This document shows positions 35,260 through 43,643 of a DNA stretch of 64,000 nt, in pieces (the stretch's first letter is position 1; the number at the start of each line of letters is the position of its first letter). Source of the DNA: Paenibacillus massiliensis 2301065 = DSM 16942 (GTDB lineage Bacteria; Bacillota; Bacilli; Paenibacillales; Paenibacillaceae); contig NZ_KB898194.1 of the NCBI RefSeq assembly GCF_000377505.1, positions 124,001 through 188,000 on the forward strand, given 5' to 3'. The notes under the pieces are model-generated. The model saw nothing but the letters and a program-made list of their open reading frames with translations, ran no database searches and was not told the DNA's origin. Position numbers and translations under genes: made by a program.

Positions 35260-37025
35260 AAAAAATAATCAATCAGGCTGAGAATGTTGTCATGGAGATG
35301 TGCAACGGGATTGCGCTTGCGCACCCGGAGCTTGAATTTTTGAAGAAATATAAAGTGATTAAGCGCAGAGAGATCCAGACTGATAAAGTCAGTCTCATCA
35401 GTGGCGGCGGTAGTGGACATGAGCCGGCTCACGCGGGCTACGTCGGAAAAGGCATGCTGGATGCAGCCGTGTGTGGGGATGTGTTCGCATCTCCTTCCCA
35501 AATCCAGGTGTATCAGGCGATCAAGGCCACGGCCAGTGACAAGGGTACACTCTTGATTATCAAGAACTATAGTGGAGATATGATGAACTTCAAGAATGCG
35601 GCGCATCTGGCAGAGGAAGATGGCATCGACGTACAGTATGTACGGGTTGAGGATGACATTGCTGTACAAGACAGCCTATATACTGTAGGTCGCCGTGGCG
35701 TTGCTGGTACGGTACTCGTTCACAAAATCGCCGGAGCAGCAGCAGAAGAAGGACGCAGTCTGGCAGAGGTAAAAGCAGTGGCGGAGAAAGCAGCACAGAA
35801 TGTGCGTAGCATTGGTTTTGGATTCACATCCTGTACGGTTCCAGCCAAGGGTACCCCGACATTCGAGATTGCAGCGGACGAAATGGAATTCGGTGTAGGT
35901 ATCCATGGTGAACCAGGCATTCGCCGTGAGAAAATCGTATCCGCAGATGAGCTGGCAGGCCGGATGGTCGGGGCATTACTGGCAGATATGAAGCTGGACA
36001 AGGATGCATCTGCCGAGATTGCGGTGCTTGTGAATGGCTTTGGCGCAACACCACTTCAGGAGCTGTACCTGCTGAACAATTCGGTTCAGCGGGAGCTTGC
36101 AGGGCATGCAGGTCTACAGGTGGCTACGACGTTTATTGGCAACTACATGACAAGTATTGATATGGCAGGGGCATCCCTTACCATACTGAAGCTGGATGAC
36201 GAACTGAAGACACTGTTGTTCAAGGAAAGTGATGCGCCTGCGTTCAAGGTATCCGGTCCTCCCGCAGCACAAGTGGCATACTCCGAAGCGTTAGAGTCTG
36301 CTCAGAGTGAAGACGCTCCGGTATCGTATGAAGTGGAGACGCCTGCAACGTCTGCAGTGATTAGCAACAATCAATTCTCCTTGGACAATATTGTCTACCT
36401 GATGGATAAAATGAGCGAGATCATCATCAAGAATGAAGTGCCATTCTGTGAACTGGATTCCCATGCGGGTGATGGCGATTTCGGCATGAGTGTGGCCAAG
36501 GGCTTCCGTCAGTTGAAGCGCGAATGGAATCACATCATAAATGAAGAGAAGAAAGACATCGGTTCGTTCCTCAATGCCTGTTCGCTCGTAATCATGGAAT
36601 ACTGTGGTGGAGCGTCTGGCCCGATCTGGGGTTCGGCCTTTCGTGCAGCAGGCAAGGCTGTGGGGGATGTACAGCAATTGAGCGTTGCTGCATTTGCCGA
36701 AATGATGCAGGCGGCGGTTCAAGGTATTCAATCGACAGGAGAGCGCTCCTTCGGTCGGGGTGCCGTTGTAGGAGACAAGACATTGATTGATGCACTTGTT
36801 CCATGTGCCGATGCTTGGACGCAAAGTGCGGAGTCTGGCGATGACTTCAAAACCGCATTTGCCAAAGGTGCAGCAGCAGCCGTCGAGGGAGCGAAGAAAA
36901 CGGAAGATATCGTGGCACGCTTGGGCCGGGCAGGCACAGTCGGTGATCGTAGTCTGGGATATCCTGATGCTGGCGCTTACGCACTAGGCGTTATTTTCAC
37001 AGAGCTGTCCGAGTCGATGAAATAA
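35256..37025 (+). CDS. ATP-dependent dihydroxyacetone kinase, DhaK-DhaL fusion
   Basis: 589 residues. The N-terminal DhaK domain has GGGSGHEPAHAG (50-61) and the substrate-binding H217 (GVGIHGEPG). A linker of about 330-375 leads to DhaL with the magnesium/ATP aspartates in ELDSHAGDGDFGMS (D401, D406, D408), CGGASGPIWGSAF and GDRSLGYPDAGA. The fused form is the single-chain, ATP-using kinase known from Citrobacter and eukaryotes, whereas most Firmicutes use separate PTS-linked DhaK/L/M. The product, dihydroxyacetone phosphate, enters glycolysis. Confidence 0.95.
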   Translation: MKKIINQAENVVMEMCNGIALAHPELEFLKKYKVIKRREIQTDKVSLISGGGSGHEPAHAGYVGKGMLDAAVCGDVFASPSQIQVYQAIKATASDKGTLLIIKNYSGDMMNFKNAAHLAEEDGIDVQYVRVEDDIAVQDSLYTVGRRGVAGTVLVHKIAGAAAEEGRSLAEVKAVAEKAAQNVRSIGFGFTSCTVPAKGTPTFEIAADEMEFGVGIHGEPGIRREKIVSADELAGRMVGALLADMKLDKDASAEIAVLVNGFGATPLQELYLLNNSVQRELAGHAGLQVATTFIGNYMTSIDMAGASLTILKLDDELKTLLFKESDAPAFKVSGPPAAQVAYSEALESAQSEDAPVSYEVETPATSAVISNNQFSLDNIVYLMDKMSEIIIKNEVPFCELDSHAGDGDFGMSVAKGFRQLKREWNHIINEEKKDIGSFLNACSLVIMEYCGGASGPIWGSAFRAAGKAVGDVQQLSVAAFAEMMQAAVQGIQSTGERSFGRGAVVGDKTLIDALVPCADAWTQSAESGDDFKTAFAKGAAAAVEGAKKTEDIVARLGRAGTVGDRSLGYPDAGAYALGVIFTELSESMK

Positions 37026-37037
37026 CTACAGTAAACC

Positions 37038-37088
37038 AAAGAAACGACTTTAGTCTAATGGAAGTTAGAACTAAAGTCGTTTCTTTAA
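37038..37088. terminator. Bidirectional terminator of the glycerol operon
   Basis: A perfect 17-bp stem (37038-37054 with 37070-37086), A-rich on one side and T-rich on the other. The convergent GH32 gene ends at 37155. Confidence 0.9.
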
Positions 37089-37154
37089 TTTAGATTTGTC
37101 CAACCTGCTAGGTAGAACGAACGTAAGAAAGTGCCTCGCTTAATAAGGAATGAT

Positions 37155-38621
37155 TTAAATGGACTTATTTTCTGGAGCCGACAAGGTTAATTTTCTTAGG
37201 TTGATGGAGCCCCCTGTTGCTTGAATGGTTATTTTCTCACATGTGCTTTCGGGGAACAATAAACTGGTTAACGCATGCTCCCCGCCATTCATGAATAGCT
37301 CCATGGAAGCTGTATCCAACATTAAACGTAGCTCAAGCGAATCTCTAGAAATGATCGTAACGGATTGGGGCTTGGTAAACATCTCTGAGAAATCCACTTG
37401 CCCAGCGTTTTTACGATCTACTGTAAAGGTGCCATCCGTTGCAGAGTAGGTGATGGTCGATTGCTGCTGATCAGCGTGCTGTATAATGAGTTCCAATAAG
37501 TGAGCGGAGCCCATATCAAATTTTATGTTCAGATCCAGGGCATCTAGTCCCCAAGTAAATTCCTTTGGCGTGCCATCCATGATCTCCAGATCGGAACTAG
37601 TCAAATGTACTTGTGAGAAATAGCTGTCTGCTTCTTCAACGGGCATTTGCACAAGAAGGGTTTCATCATTTACTTGCTTTAGTTCAAGCACACGCGGTAC
37701 GGTCATTGCGCCTCTCCAGCCCGATGTGGGCACTTGATTGGCGTAACGCCAGTTGCTCATCCAACCCAGATATATGCGCCGTCCATCTTGCTCAGGTATG
37801 TCTGAGAAGCTCACACCTGCATAGTTATCACGTCCATGGTCAAGGATGCGGATACTTTCATCGTCGGGCTTAAATGTGATTCCGTCAAAGGAACCGATAA
37901 AATATTGCGTTAGTGAGCCTGACTCCAATTCAGGATTATCTCCGACACTAACCAATAACACCCACTTGGTCGTGTTCGTCCCCTCAATCGTTAACGGGAA
38001 AAGATCAGGGCATTCCCACACGCCATCATGTATACCGATTCCATCTCCAAACTCACTGGTTAGTGTCCATTCCTTCAAGTCAGAAGAGATAAAAAAGGTT
38101 ATAGTCTGCCCAGTAGCAAGGGCCATGATCCATTGTTCAGTAGGTGGATGCCAGAATACTTTAGGATCTCTGAAGTCGACTTTGCCTTCACTACGCAAGA
38201 CTGGATTGCCATCATATTTCATCCAGCTTCTCCCTTGATCATGACTGTAGGCCAAGCTTTGAGCTTGAACAGCTGGACCTCCATTGATTCCGTCCTTATG
38301 GCTAGTGAATATGGCTACAATGCCTGGCTTATTCGGGAAGAAACCAGTCGTATTATTCCAGTCAATGACGGCGCTCCCGGAGAATATGGTTCCGTTGTCA
38401 TCTGGGTATAAAGCAATACCGAGCTCCTCCCAGTGAATCAGATCTGTACTAACGGCATGCCCCCAGTGCATAGGGCCCCATGTCGTTCCGTAAGGATGAT
38501 ACTGGTAAAACAAATGATACTCTCCCTCAAAATAGACAAGACCATTAGGATCATTAATCCAGTGTTCCTTCGGAGAAAAGTGCCATGCTGGTCTATATTT
38601 CACTAATTCTATGCTATTCAT
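37155..38621 (-). CDS. GH32 beta-fructosidase (sucrose/sucrose-6-P or fructo-oligosaccharide hydrolase)
   Basis: 488 residues with GGAGG about 8 nt before the ATG. The three catalytic motifs of GH32 are intact: HWINDPNG with nucleophile D24, FRDPKV with the transition-state stabiliser D152, and WECPDLF with acid/base E203. A C-terminal beta-sandwich domain follows the five-blade propeller from about residue 330. There is no signal peptide, so it acts on imported fructosides. It is last in an operon with an Lpl-type ABC importer rather than a PTS, which favours unphosphorylated sucrose or short fructans. Confidence 0.93.
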   Translation of the reverse strand: MNSIELVKYRPAWHFSPKEHWINDPNGLVYFEGEYHLFYQYHPYGTTWGPMHWGHAVSTDLIHWEELGIALYPDDNGTIFSGSAVIDWNNTTGFFPNKPGIVAIFTSHKDGINGGPAVQAQSLAYSHDQGRSWMKYDGNPVLRSEGKVDFRDPKVFWHPPTEQWIMALATGQTITFFISSDLKEWTLTSEFGDGIGIHDGVWECPDLFPLTIEGTNTTKWVLLVSVGDNPELESGSLTQYFIGSFDGITFKPDDESIRILDHGRDNYAGVSFSDIPEQDGRRIYLGWMSNWRYANQVPTSGWRGAMTVPRVLELKQVNDETLLVQMPVEEADSYFSQVHLTSSDLEIMDGTPKEFTWGLDALDLNIKFDMGSAHLLELIIQHADQQQSTITYSATDGTFTVDRKNAGQVDFSEMFTKPQSVTIISRDSLELRLMLDTASMELFMNGGEHALTSLLFPESTCEKITIQATGGSINLRKLTLSAPENKSI

Positions 38622-38638
38622 TATGTGGCCTCCATTAT

Positions 38639-40249
38639 TTAGGAATTTGTATAACTATCGTATCCCTTTTGTTTAATAGCCAGCCATCTGTCCAGACCGA
38701 GTCTATTAAGCTCTTGCAAATATTCATTCCATTCCGCATCGACATTACCATTTTTAATCCATTCCGCCCGTTTGCGGTTCACATAGGCAAATAGGTCCGT
38801 TTCGATCGTGGACAGCTGCTTTTGATCTTCAAGAGAGAAGAAGATCGGCGGATAATTGTGATCAGCCTCCATATGTGGAACAAGCTTCTCCTTCATAAGG
38901 TCAAGCCTCCAGGAGGCATCGTCAGGCTTAGTGGTATACACTCCGTAATATTCATCCAGGATGGCTAGTGGACCGCCAATGTTCGTTTTTTGTCTTAGCT
39001 CAACAGGTGCGCTTCCTTCAAGAGGAAGATGAGTTAGCATGTTCTTGTTCTCGTCGAACTTGAAAATATTCTGTTGCGTTTCATCACCGTATGTTCCCCA
39101 ATTGTTCTGTACAGATTGAATCGGCTCGTAGAGCTGATCAATCCACTTCGCAGTTAATTCCAGATTTTTATTCGTGCTGGTAATCACCATCTTCCCACGA
39201 CTGAACCCGAAATTGTTCGTTCGTGTTACGTTACTCTTGCCGTCCGGTCCAACCAGAGGTGGAAGTAGCTCATATTTATCGTTGTTGCCTGTGATGTTAG
39301 CTTTATCCCACTGAAAGTAAAGGCCGTAGCGGTGATCCTGTCCTTTGGCTAAGTAAGTATTGTAGTCCTGTTCAAATGACTCTTCATCGATTAAGTTCAT
39401 TGCATACAATTCATGGAAATATTTGATCGCCTCCTTATATCCATCCTGGTCTGCGGTAAACAGCACTTGGCCGTCATTGGTGACGACCGTATGATCCCCG
39501 TTGTCACCGAATCCAAAGGACCCAAACAGAAAGTTCATATCCTCGTTACCGTTGTTCATAATGAAGGACATGGGAATCTCATCCGCCTCACCGTTACCGT
39601 TTGGATCACCTTCCTTGAAGGCAAGCAGTGCCTTCTTCAGTTCCTCGGTTGTCGAAGGCATGTCTAGACCCAGCTTATTTAGCCACTCCATGTTGATCCA
39701 GGCCATACCATTAACGGAATGGATGCTCTCCTTGCCAGAGCCAAGCTCCTCAATCCAGGGGAAGGCATAAATATGACCATCAGGTGCAGTGATCATCGCT
39801 TTGTATTCAGGTGCTTCGTCCAGCACCTTTTTCAAATTAGGCATATGCTGTTCGATAAGCTCTTCTACCGGGACAATGGTTCCATCGCTTCCAAGCTGCA
39901 ACAATTCATAGTCGGTATATCCAGCGTCCATAATGGCATCAGGCAAATCCCCGCTTGCGACGGCCAGGTTTCTTTTCTCGGTAAATGAATCAGAGGTATA
40001 GTTCTTCCAATTAATGTGGACCCCCGTGTGCTCCTCCAGTCTTTGATAGATCAGCTTCTCGTTCGGGTCTGAAGGAGCAAGCGGCGAGCTTTGGGTTATG
40101 AAATTCAGCGTTACTTTCTCTTGAAGGGGAAATGTGACGTTCTGCAGATTGTACTCTGGAGAAGCAGACGAGCCTGCATTGCCACCGCACCCCGCAAGGA
40201 CAGCTACAGATAAAGCGAAGAGAGCAACAGGTTTAAAGTTGATTTTCAT
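38639..40249 (-). CDS. Solute-binding lipoprotein of a LplABC-type transporter
   Basis: 536 residues. Signal peptide with lipobox LAGC (C21). The large binding-protein fold is of the LplA type common in Paenibacillus (LNFITQSSPLAPSDPNEKLIY, then NWKNYTSDSFTEKRN). It is exported, lipid-anchored and likely binds fructosides for the two permeases upstream in the operon. It ends 17 nt before the GH32 gene. Confidence 0.9.
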   Translation of the reverse strand: MKINFKPVALFALSVAVLAGCGGNAGSSASPEYNLQNVTFPLQEKVTLNFITQSSPLAPSDPNEKLIYQRLEEHTGVHINWKNYTSDSFTEKRNLAVASGDLPDAIMDAGYTDYELLQLGSDGTIVPVEELIEQHMPNLKKVLDEAPEYKAMITAPDGHIYAFPWIEELGSGKESIHSVNGMAWINMEWLNKLGLDMPSTTEELKKALLAFKEGDPNGNGEADEIPMSFIMNNGNEDMNFLFGSFGFGDNGDHTVVTNDGQVLFTADQDGYKEAIKYFHELYAMNLIDEESFEQDYNTYLAKGQDHRYGLYFQWDKANITGNNDKYELLPPLVGPDGKSNVTRTNNFGFSRGKMVITSTNKNLELTAKWIDQLYEPIQSVQNNWGTYGDETQQNIFKFDENKNMLTHLPLEGSAPVELRQKTNIGGPLAILDEYYGVYTTKPDDASWRLDLMKEKLVPHMEADHNYPPIFFSLEDQKQLSTIETDLFAYVNRKRAEWIKNGNVDAEWNEYLQELNRLGLDRWLAIKQKGYDSYTNS

Positions 40250-40270
40250 ATGAATTCTCCTTGCTTATGG

Positions 40271-41152
40271 TTATTTGATAGAGCCTACAAGAACACCCTT
40301 CTCGAAATATTTCTGGAAGAAAGGATACATAATCATAAGTGGCAGACTTGAGACAATAATGGAAGAATACTTGATCATTTCTGACAGTTTCTTAAGTTCT
40401 GCCTGGGCGAGCGCGTCTGAAATCATACCTGGGTCCACCTGGTTCTGGACGAGGATGGACCGAAGAACAAGCTGAAGAGGGTATAGCCGGTTACTCTCCA
40501 AATAGATCATGGCATCAAAATAGGAATTCCACTGTCCAACGAAAGCATATAGCGCGAGTACAAACACGATTGGTTTGGAGAGTGGAAGGACGATTTTGAA
40601 AAAAATACCGAGCTCTGATGCTCCATCAATCTGGGCTGCTTGGAAGAGCTCTTTCGGAAGACCCATAAAATAGGTGCGGGCTAATATAATATTGAATACG
40701 CTGACAGCACTAGGCAAAATGATAGACCAAATGGTATCCAGCATACCCAAATCCTTCACGACCAGAAAGGTAGGAATCAGTCCGCCACTGAAAAACATCG
40801 TAATTAGAAATAAGATCATAAAAAGCCTTTTACCGACAAATCCTTCGATAGATAATGGATAAGCTGCCAGCACGGATACGATCACAGTTGCAGCAGCAAA
40901 GGCAGCCGAGTAGAGCAAGGAGTTGAAGAAGCCTCGAATCATAGCTTCGTTGCCTAGTATCTTCTCGTAGCCCACCAGGCTCCAATCCGATGGGCTGATC
41001 GCCAGACCCTTCGTGATGAGCACGTTGGGATTGAGAAAGGAGGCGAGCAGGACATAGAGCAGTGGAAAAAGGATGATTAATACGAAAAGAGCAAGGATGA
41101 CATAATTGACCCCAAGCAGTACACGGTCTTTTTTCGATAATTGAAGATTCAT
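40271..41152 (-). CDS. ABC transporter permease (LplC type)
   Basis: 293 residues, six predicted spans; the coupling motif is PKELFQAAQIDGASELGIFF. It starts 11 nt after the upstream permease ends and precedes the binding-protein gene by 21 nt. Second pore subunit of the fructoside importer. The operon has no ATPase gene. Confidence 0.92.
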   Translation of the reverse strand: MNLQLSKKDRVLLGVNYVILALFVLIILFPLLYVLLASFLNPNVLITKGLAISPSDWSLVGYEKILGNEAMIRGFFNSLLYSAAFAAATVIVSVLAAYPLSIEGFVGKRLFMILFLITMFFSGGLIPTFLVVKDLGMLDTIWSIILPSAVSVFNIILARTYFMGLPKELFQAAQIDGASELGIFFKIVLPLSKPIVFVLALYAFVGQWNSYFDAMIYLESNRLYPLQLVLRSILVQNQVDPGMISDALAQAELKKLSEMIKYSSIIVSSLPLMIMYPFFQKYFEKGVLVGSIK

Positions 41153-41163
41153 GGGTCCTCCTT

Positions 41164-42105
41164 CTAATACAGGCCTTCGCCTTCATTCAGCTTCTTTACA
41201 ACCGCATTAACGAATACCAGCAGAATCACGTTAATTACGGAGTTGAAAAGACCTATAGCTGTGGAATAAGCATAATCACCGGATTGTAGCCCTACCTTGT
41301 ACACGTAGGTAGCAATAATTTCCGAGGTAGGAGAATTTAATGGTGTCTGCATCAGGAAAGCTTTCTCATAACCAATGGACATAATACCGCCTGCAGATAA
41401 TATAAATAACACCGCCATAACTGGCTTCAAGGCAGGAAGGTCAATATGCCAAATGCGCTTAAGCAGAGAGGCCCCATCCACAGTAGCTGCATCATGTAGC
41501 TGCGGATCAACATTGGAAAGCGCTGCCACGTAGATGATTGATGACCACCCAGCACTTTGCCATATCCCGGATAGTATATAGATGGTGCGGAAGTAGGCAG
41601 GATCTGACATAAAAGAGATGGGTTTATCGGTAAATAGAGTAACCATAGAATTGACAAGTCCCGTTGGTGATAAAAAGACGAATAGCATTCCCGTAACAAC
41701 AACAACAGATATGAAATTGGGAGCATATAGGATCAACTGAACATTCTTTTTAAGTTTTTGCCCTTTCAGCAAATTCAGCATCAGTGCCAGCACGATCGGG
41801 ATAGGAAACCCTAGAATCAACCCGTAAGCGCTTAATTTAAACGTATTTAGAAATATGTCGTAAAAGTTAGGTGACGTCAGAAAACGAGAAAAATGCTCAA
41901 AACCTACCCAATCACTCCCCCAAATACCTTTCATTGGACTAAAGTTCTTAAATGCGATGATGGAACCATACATGGGCACATATTTGAAGATGATGGTCAA
42001 GATCAAAGCGGGAAGCAAAAATAAGTAAAGGATATAATTTCTGAATACATAATGAATCCAACTGTTTTTTTGTGTTGCTATAACGGTTGTGTTTTTCAAG
42101 TTCAT
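41164..42105 (-). CDS. ABC transporter permease (LplB type)
   Basis: 313 residues from the ATG at 42105; GGAGGAG is close upstream (2-4 nt), and a TTG four codons earlier is the alternative start. Six predicted spans and the coupling motif QLHDAATVDGASLLKRIWH. First gene of the fructoside operon, behind a near-consensus promoter overlapped by repeats that probably bind the divergent LacI regulator. Confidence 0.9.
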   Translation of the reverse strand: MNLKNTTVIATQKNSWIHYVFRNYILYLFLLPALILTIIFKYVPMYGSIIAFKNFSPMKGIWGSDWVGFEHFSRFLTSPNFYDIFLNTFKLSAYGLILGFPIPIVLALMLNLLKGQKLKKNVQLILYAPNFISVVVVTGMLFVFLSPTGLVNSMVTLFTDKPISFMSDPAYFRTIYILSGIWQSAGWSSIIYVAALSNVDPQLHDAATVDGASLLKRIWHIDLPALKPVMAVLFILSAGGIMSIGYEKAFLMQTPLNSPTSEIIATYVYKVGLQSGDYAYSTAIGLFNSVINVILLVFVNAVVKKLNEGEGLY

Positions 42106-42171
42106 AACTCCTCCCAAGATTGCGCTTCCAAGTTGTAGTCACCTTTGATTAAGAAGACCCTGATTCGAGAG

Positions 42172-42209
42172 CAATTATATGTCAACCGGATAACATATGT
42201 CAACCGGTT
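42172..42209 (-). promoter_or_regulatory. Promoter and operator of the GH32 operon
   Basis: On the minus strand TTGACA (42206-42201), an 18-bp spacer and TATAAT form a near-perfect sigma-A promoter. The 12-bp repeat TATGTCAACCGG occurs twice, at 42178-42189 and 42196-42207, one 18-bp step apart, and the second copy runs into the palindrome AACCGGTT (42202-42209). The repeats overlap both promoter hexamers, so bound repressor would block polymerase. Confidence 0.7.
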
Positions 42210-42302
42210 TCATAAAAGCGGTAAATGTGGTTTAATGGTAAAGGAATAGGTTATGATTAGCGTAACGAATACTTGAGGAATTTTGACAATAGGACGGTGT
42301 GA

Positions 42303-43292
42303 ATGAAATTGAATCCGAAGATTGGAGACGTCGCAGAAAGAGCAGGCGTTTCAAAAACAACTGTATCACGTGTGATGAACAATAGAGGTTATATTAGCGA
42401 GGAAACGAAAGCGGCCGTTTTTGGTGCAATGAGGGAACTGAATTATTTTCCTAACGATGTTGCTAGATCGCTGTTTAATAAAAAGACGAATCTGATTGGA
42501 TTGATCGTACCGACAATTAATAATCCGTTTTTTAGTGAATTAGCTTTTCACATCGAGAGCATTTGTTCAGCAAAGGGCTATAAAGTGCTTCTGTGTAATA
42601 GCCTTGGAAGTGAGGATAACGAAAGACGATATATCGAAATGTTAATGCGTAATCAGGTGGATGGAGTCATAGTGAGCTCTCACAACAGAGGGATTAGCGA
42701 CTACAGTCAAAATAAGCTGGCGGTCGTCGCAGTTGATCGTTACCTGTCACCCTCAGTTCCTGTTGTCGGCTCCGATAACTATGCAGGTGGAAAGCTCGCT
42801 ACAGAACTGCTGCTTCGTCGTGGGTGCACGGACATTATCCACATCAACGGGCCAATTGAGTTGGAGACACCAGCGAACCTGAGACGGCAAGCCTACGAGG
42901 ACGTGATGAGGGAACATGGTATGGCTGCAAAAGTATACGAGAATCACAAGTCATTTGATCAAAAAGCGTACATCGACTTATTTGATCAAATTGTTCAGGA
43001 GAATCCAGGATTGGATGGCGTATTTGCCAGTGATGATTTAATCGCAGCCACTTTTTTGCAGTATGCTAAACGACAAGGAATACGTGTCCCCGAAGATATC
43101 AAGGTCATCGGATACGACGGCTCGGATAACGTACAGGCATTTCTACCTGAATTATCTACAATACGCCAGCCCATAGAAGAAATTGCGCAGGAATCTATCC
43201 GGATATTGCTGGAGAAAATAGATGGGGAAGCGGATCATGAAGCCGAGGAACGGTATCTTCCGGTTACACTCTTGGAAAGGGAAACCACTTAG
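42303..43292 (+). CDS. LacI-family regulator of the GH32 operon
   Basis: 329 residues. N-terminal LacI helix-turn-helix (IGDVAERAGVSKTTVSRVMN, then hinge NYFPNDVARSL) and a periplasmic-binding-like sensor domain (IGLIVPTINNPFFSEL; VFASDDLIAA; VIGYDGSD). It is divergent from the fructoside uptake and hydrolysis operon and likely represses it until sucrose or fructose-type ligand is present. The Shine-Dalgarno before the ATG is weak. Confidence 0.92.
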   Translation: MKLNPKIGDVAERAGVSKTTVSRVMNNRGYISEETKAAVFGAMRELNYFPNDVARSLFNKKTNLIGLIVPTINNPFFSELAFHIESICSAKGYKVLLCNSLGSEDNERRYIEMLMRNQVDGVIVSSHNRGISDYSQNKLAVVAVDRYLSPSVPVVGSDNYAGGKLATELLLRRGCTDIIHINGPIELETPANLRRQAYEDVMREHGMAAKVYENHKSFDQKAYIDLFDQIVQENPGLDGVFASDDLIAATFLQYAKRQGIRVPEDIKVIGYDGSDNVQAFLPELSTIRQPIEEIAQESIRILLEKIDGEADHEAEERYLPVTLLERETT

Positions 43293-43300
43293 GTGGTTTC
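43281..43300 (+). other. Hairpin overlapping the LacI stop codon
   Basis: GAAACCAC-TTAG-GTGGTTTC, an 8-bp perfect stem spanning the stop codon. No T run follows, so it may stabilise the message rather than terminate it. Confidence 0.5.
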
Positions 43301-43371
43301 TCAATGTTATGACAACCGATTAATATATTGCAGTTGCTGCGCGATTAAAGCCCTTTGTAAAGGTGGATCAA

Positions 43372-43518
43372 ATGATTCGGATCGGCGACTGCCATGATGG
43401 ATTAAAGCGAGGAATCTCTATGTCTGACTTGGTTAAGGTGAGCGAGGAGGAGCTTCAAATAATTGCAGGCATAACGGAGAGAGAAGCTGTTTTGCACTTT
43501 AAAACCCTGAGAAATTAA
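43372..43518 (+). CDS. Possible small protein (48 or 32 aa)
   Basis: A frame beginning at 43372 (AGGTGG five nt upstream) or at the internal ATG 43420 (GAGG upstream). The second half, MSDLVKVSEEELQIIAGITE and so on, looks like a regular amphipathic protein rather than noise. Family unknown. A hairpin follows directly. The rest of this 350-bp gap (43293-43643) shows nothing else. Confidence 0.35.
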   Translation: MIRIGDCHDGLKRGISMSDLVKVSEEELQIIAGITEREAVLHFKTLRN

Positions 43519-43523
43519 TTCAT

Positions 43524-43559
43524 AGCCACATAACGGCTGAATACAACCGTCATGTGGCT
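43524..43559. other. Hairpin in the gap before the Rieske gene
   Basis: AGCCACAT (43524-43531) pairs with ATGTGGCT (43552-43559), with ACGG/CCGT inside. No clear T tract on either strand; possibly a weak bidirectional terminator. Confidence 0.45.
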
Positions 43560-43643
43560 AATGAATTGGCCAAATCAGCATCAGCAACAGACCTGTGATG
43601 GAGGCACGGCACTCACATTAAATCATTTAATATGTTCAAGGTC

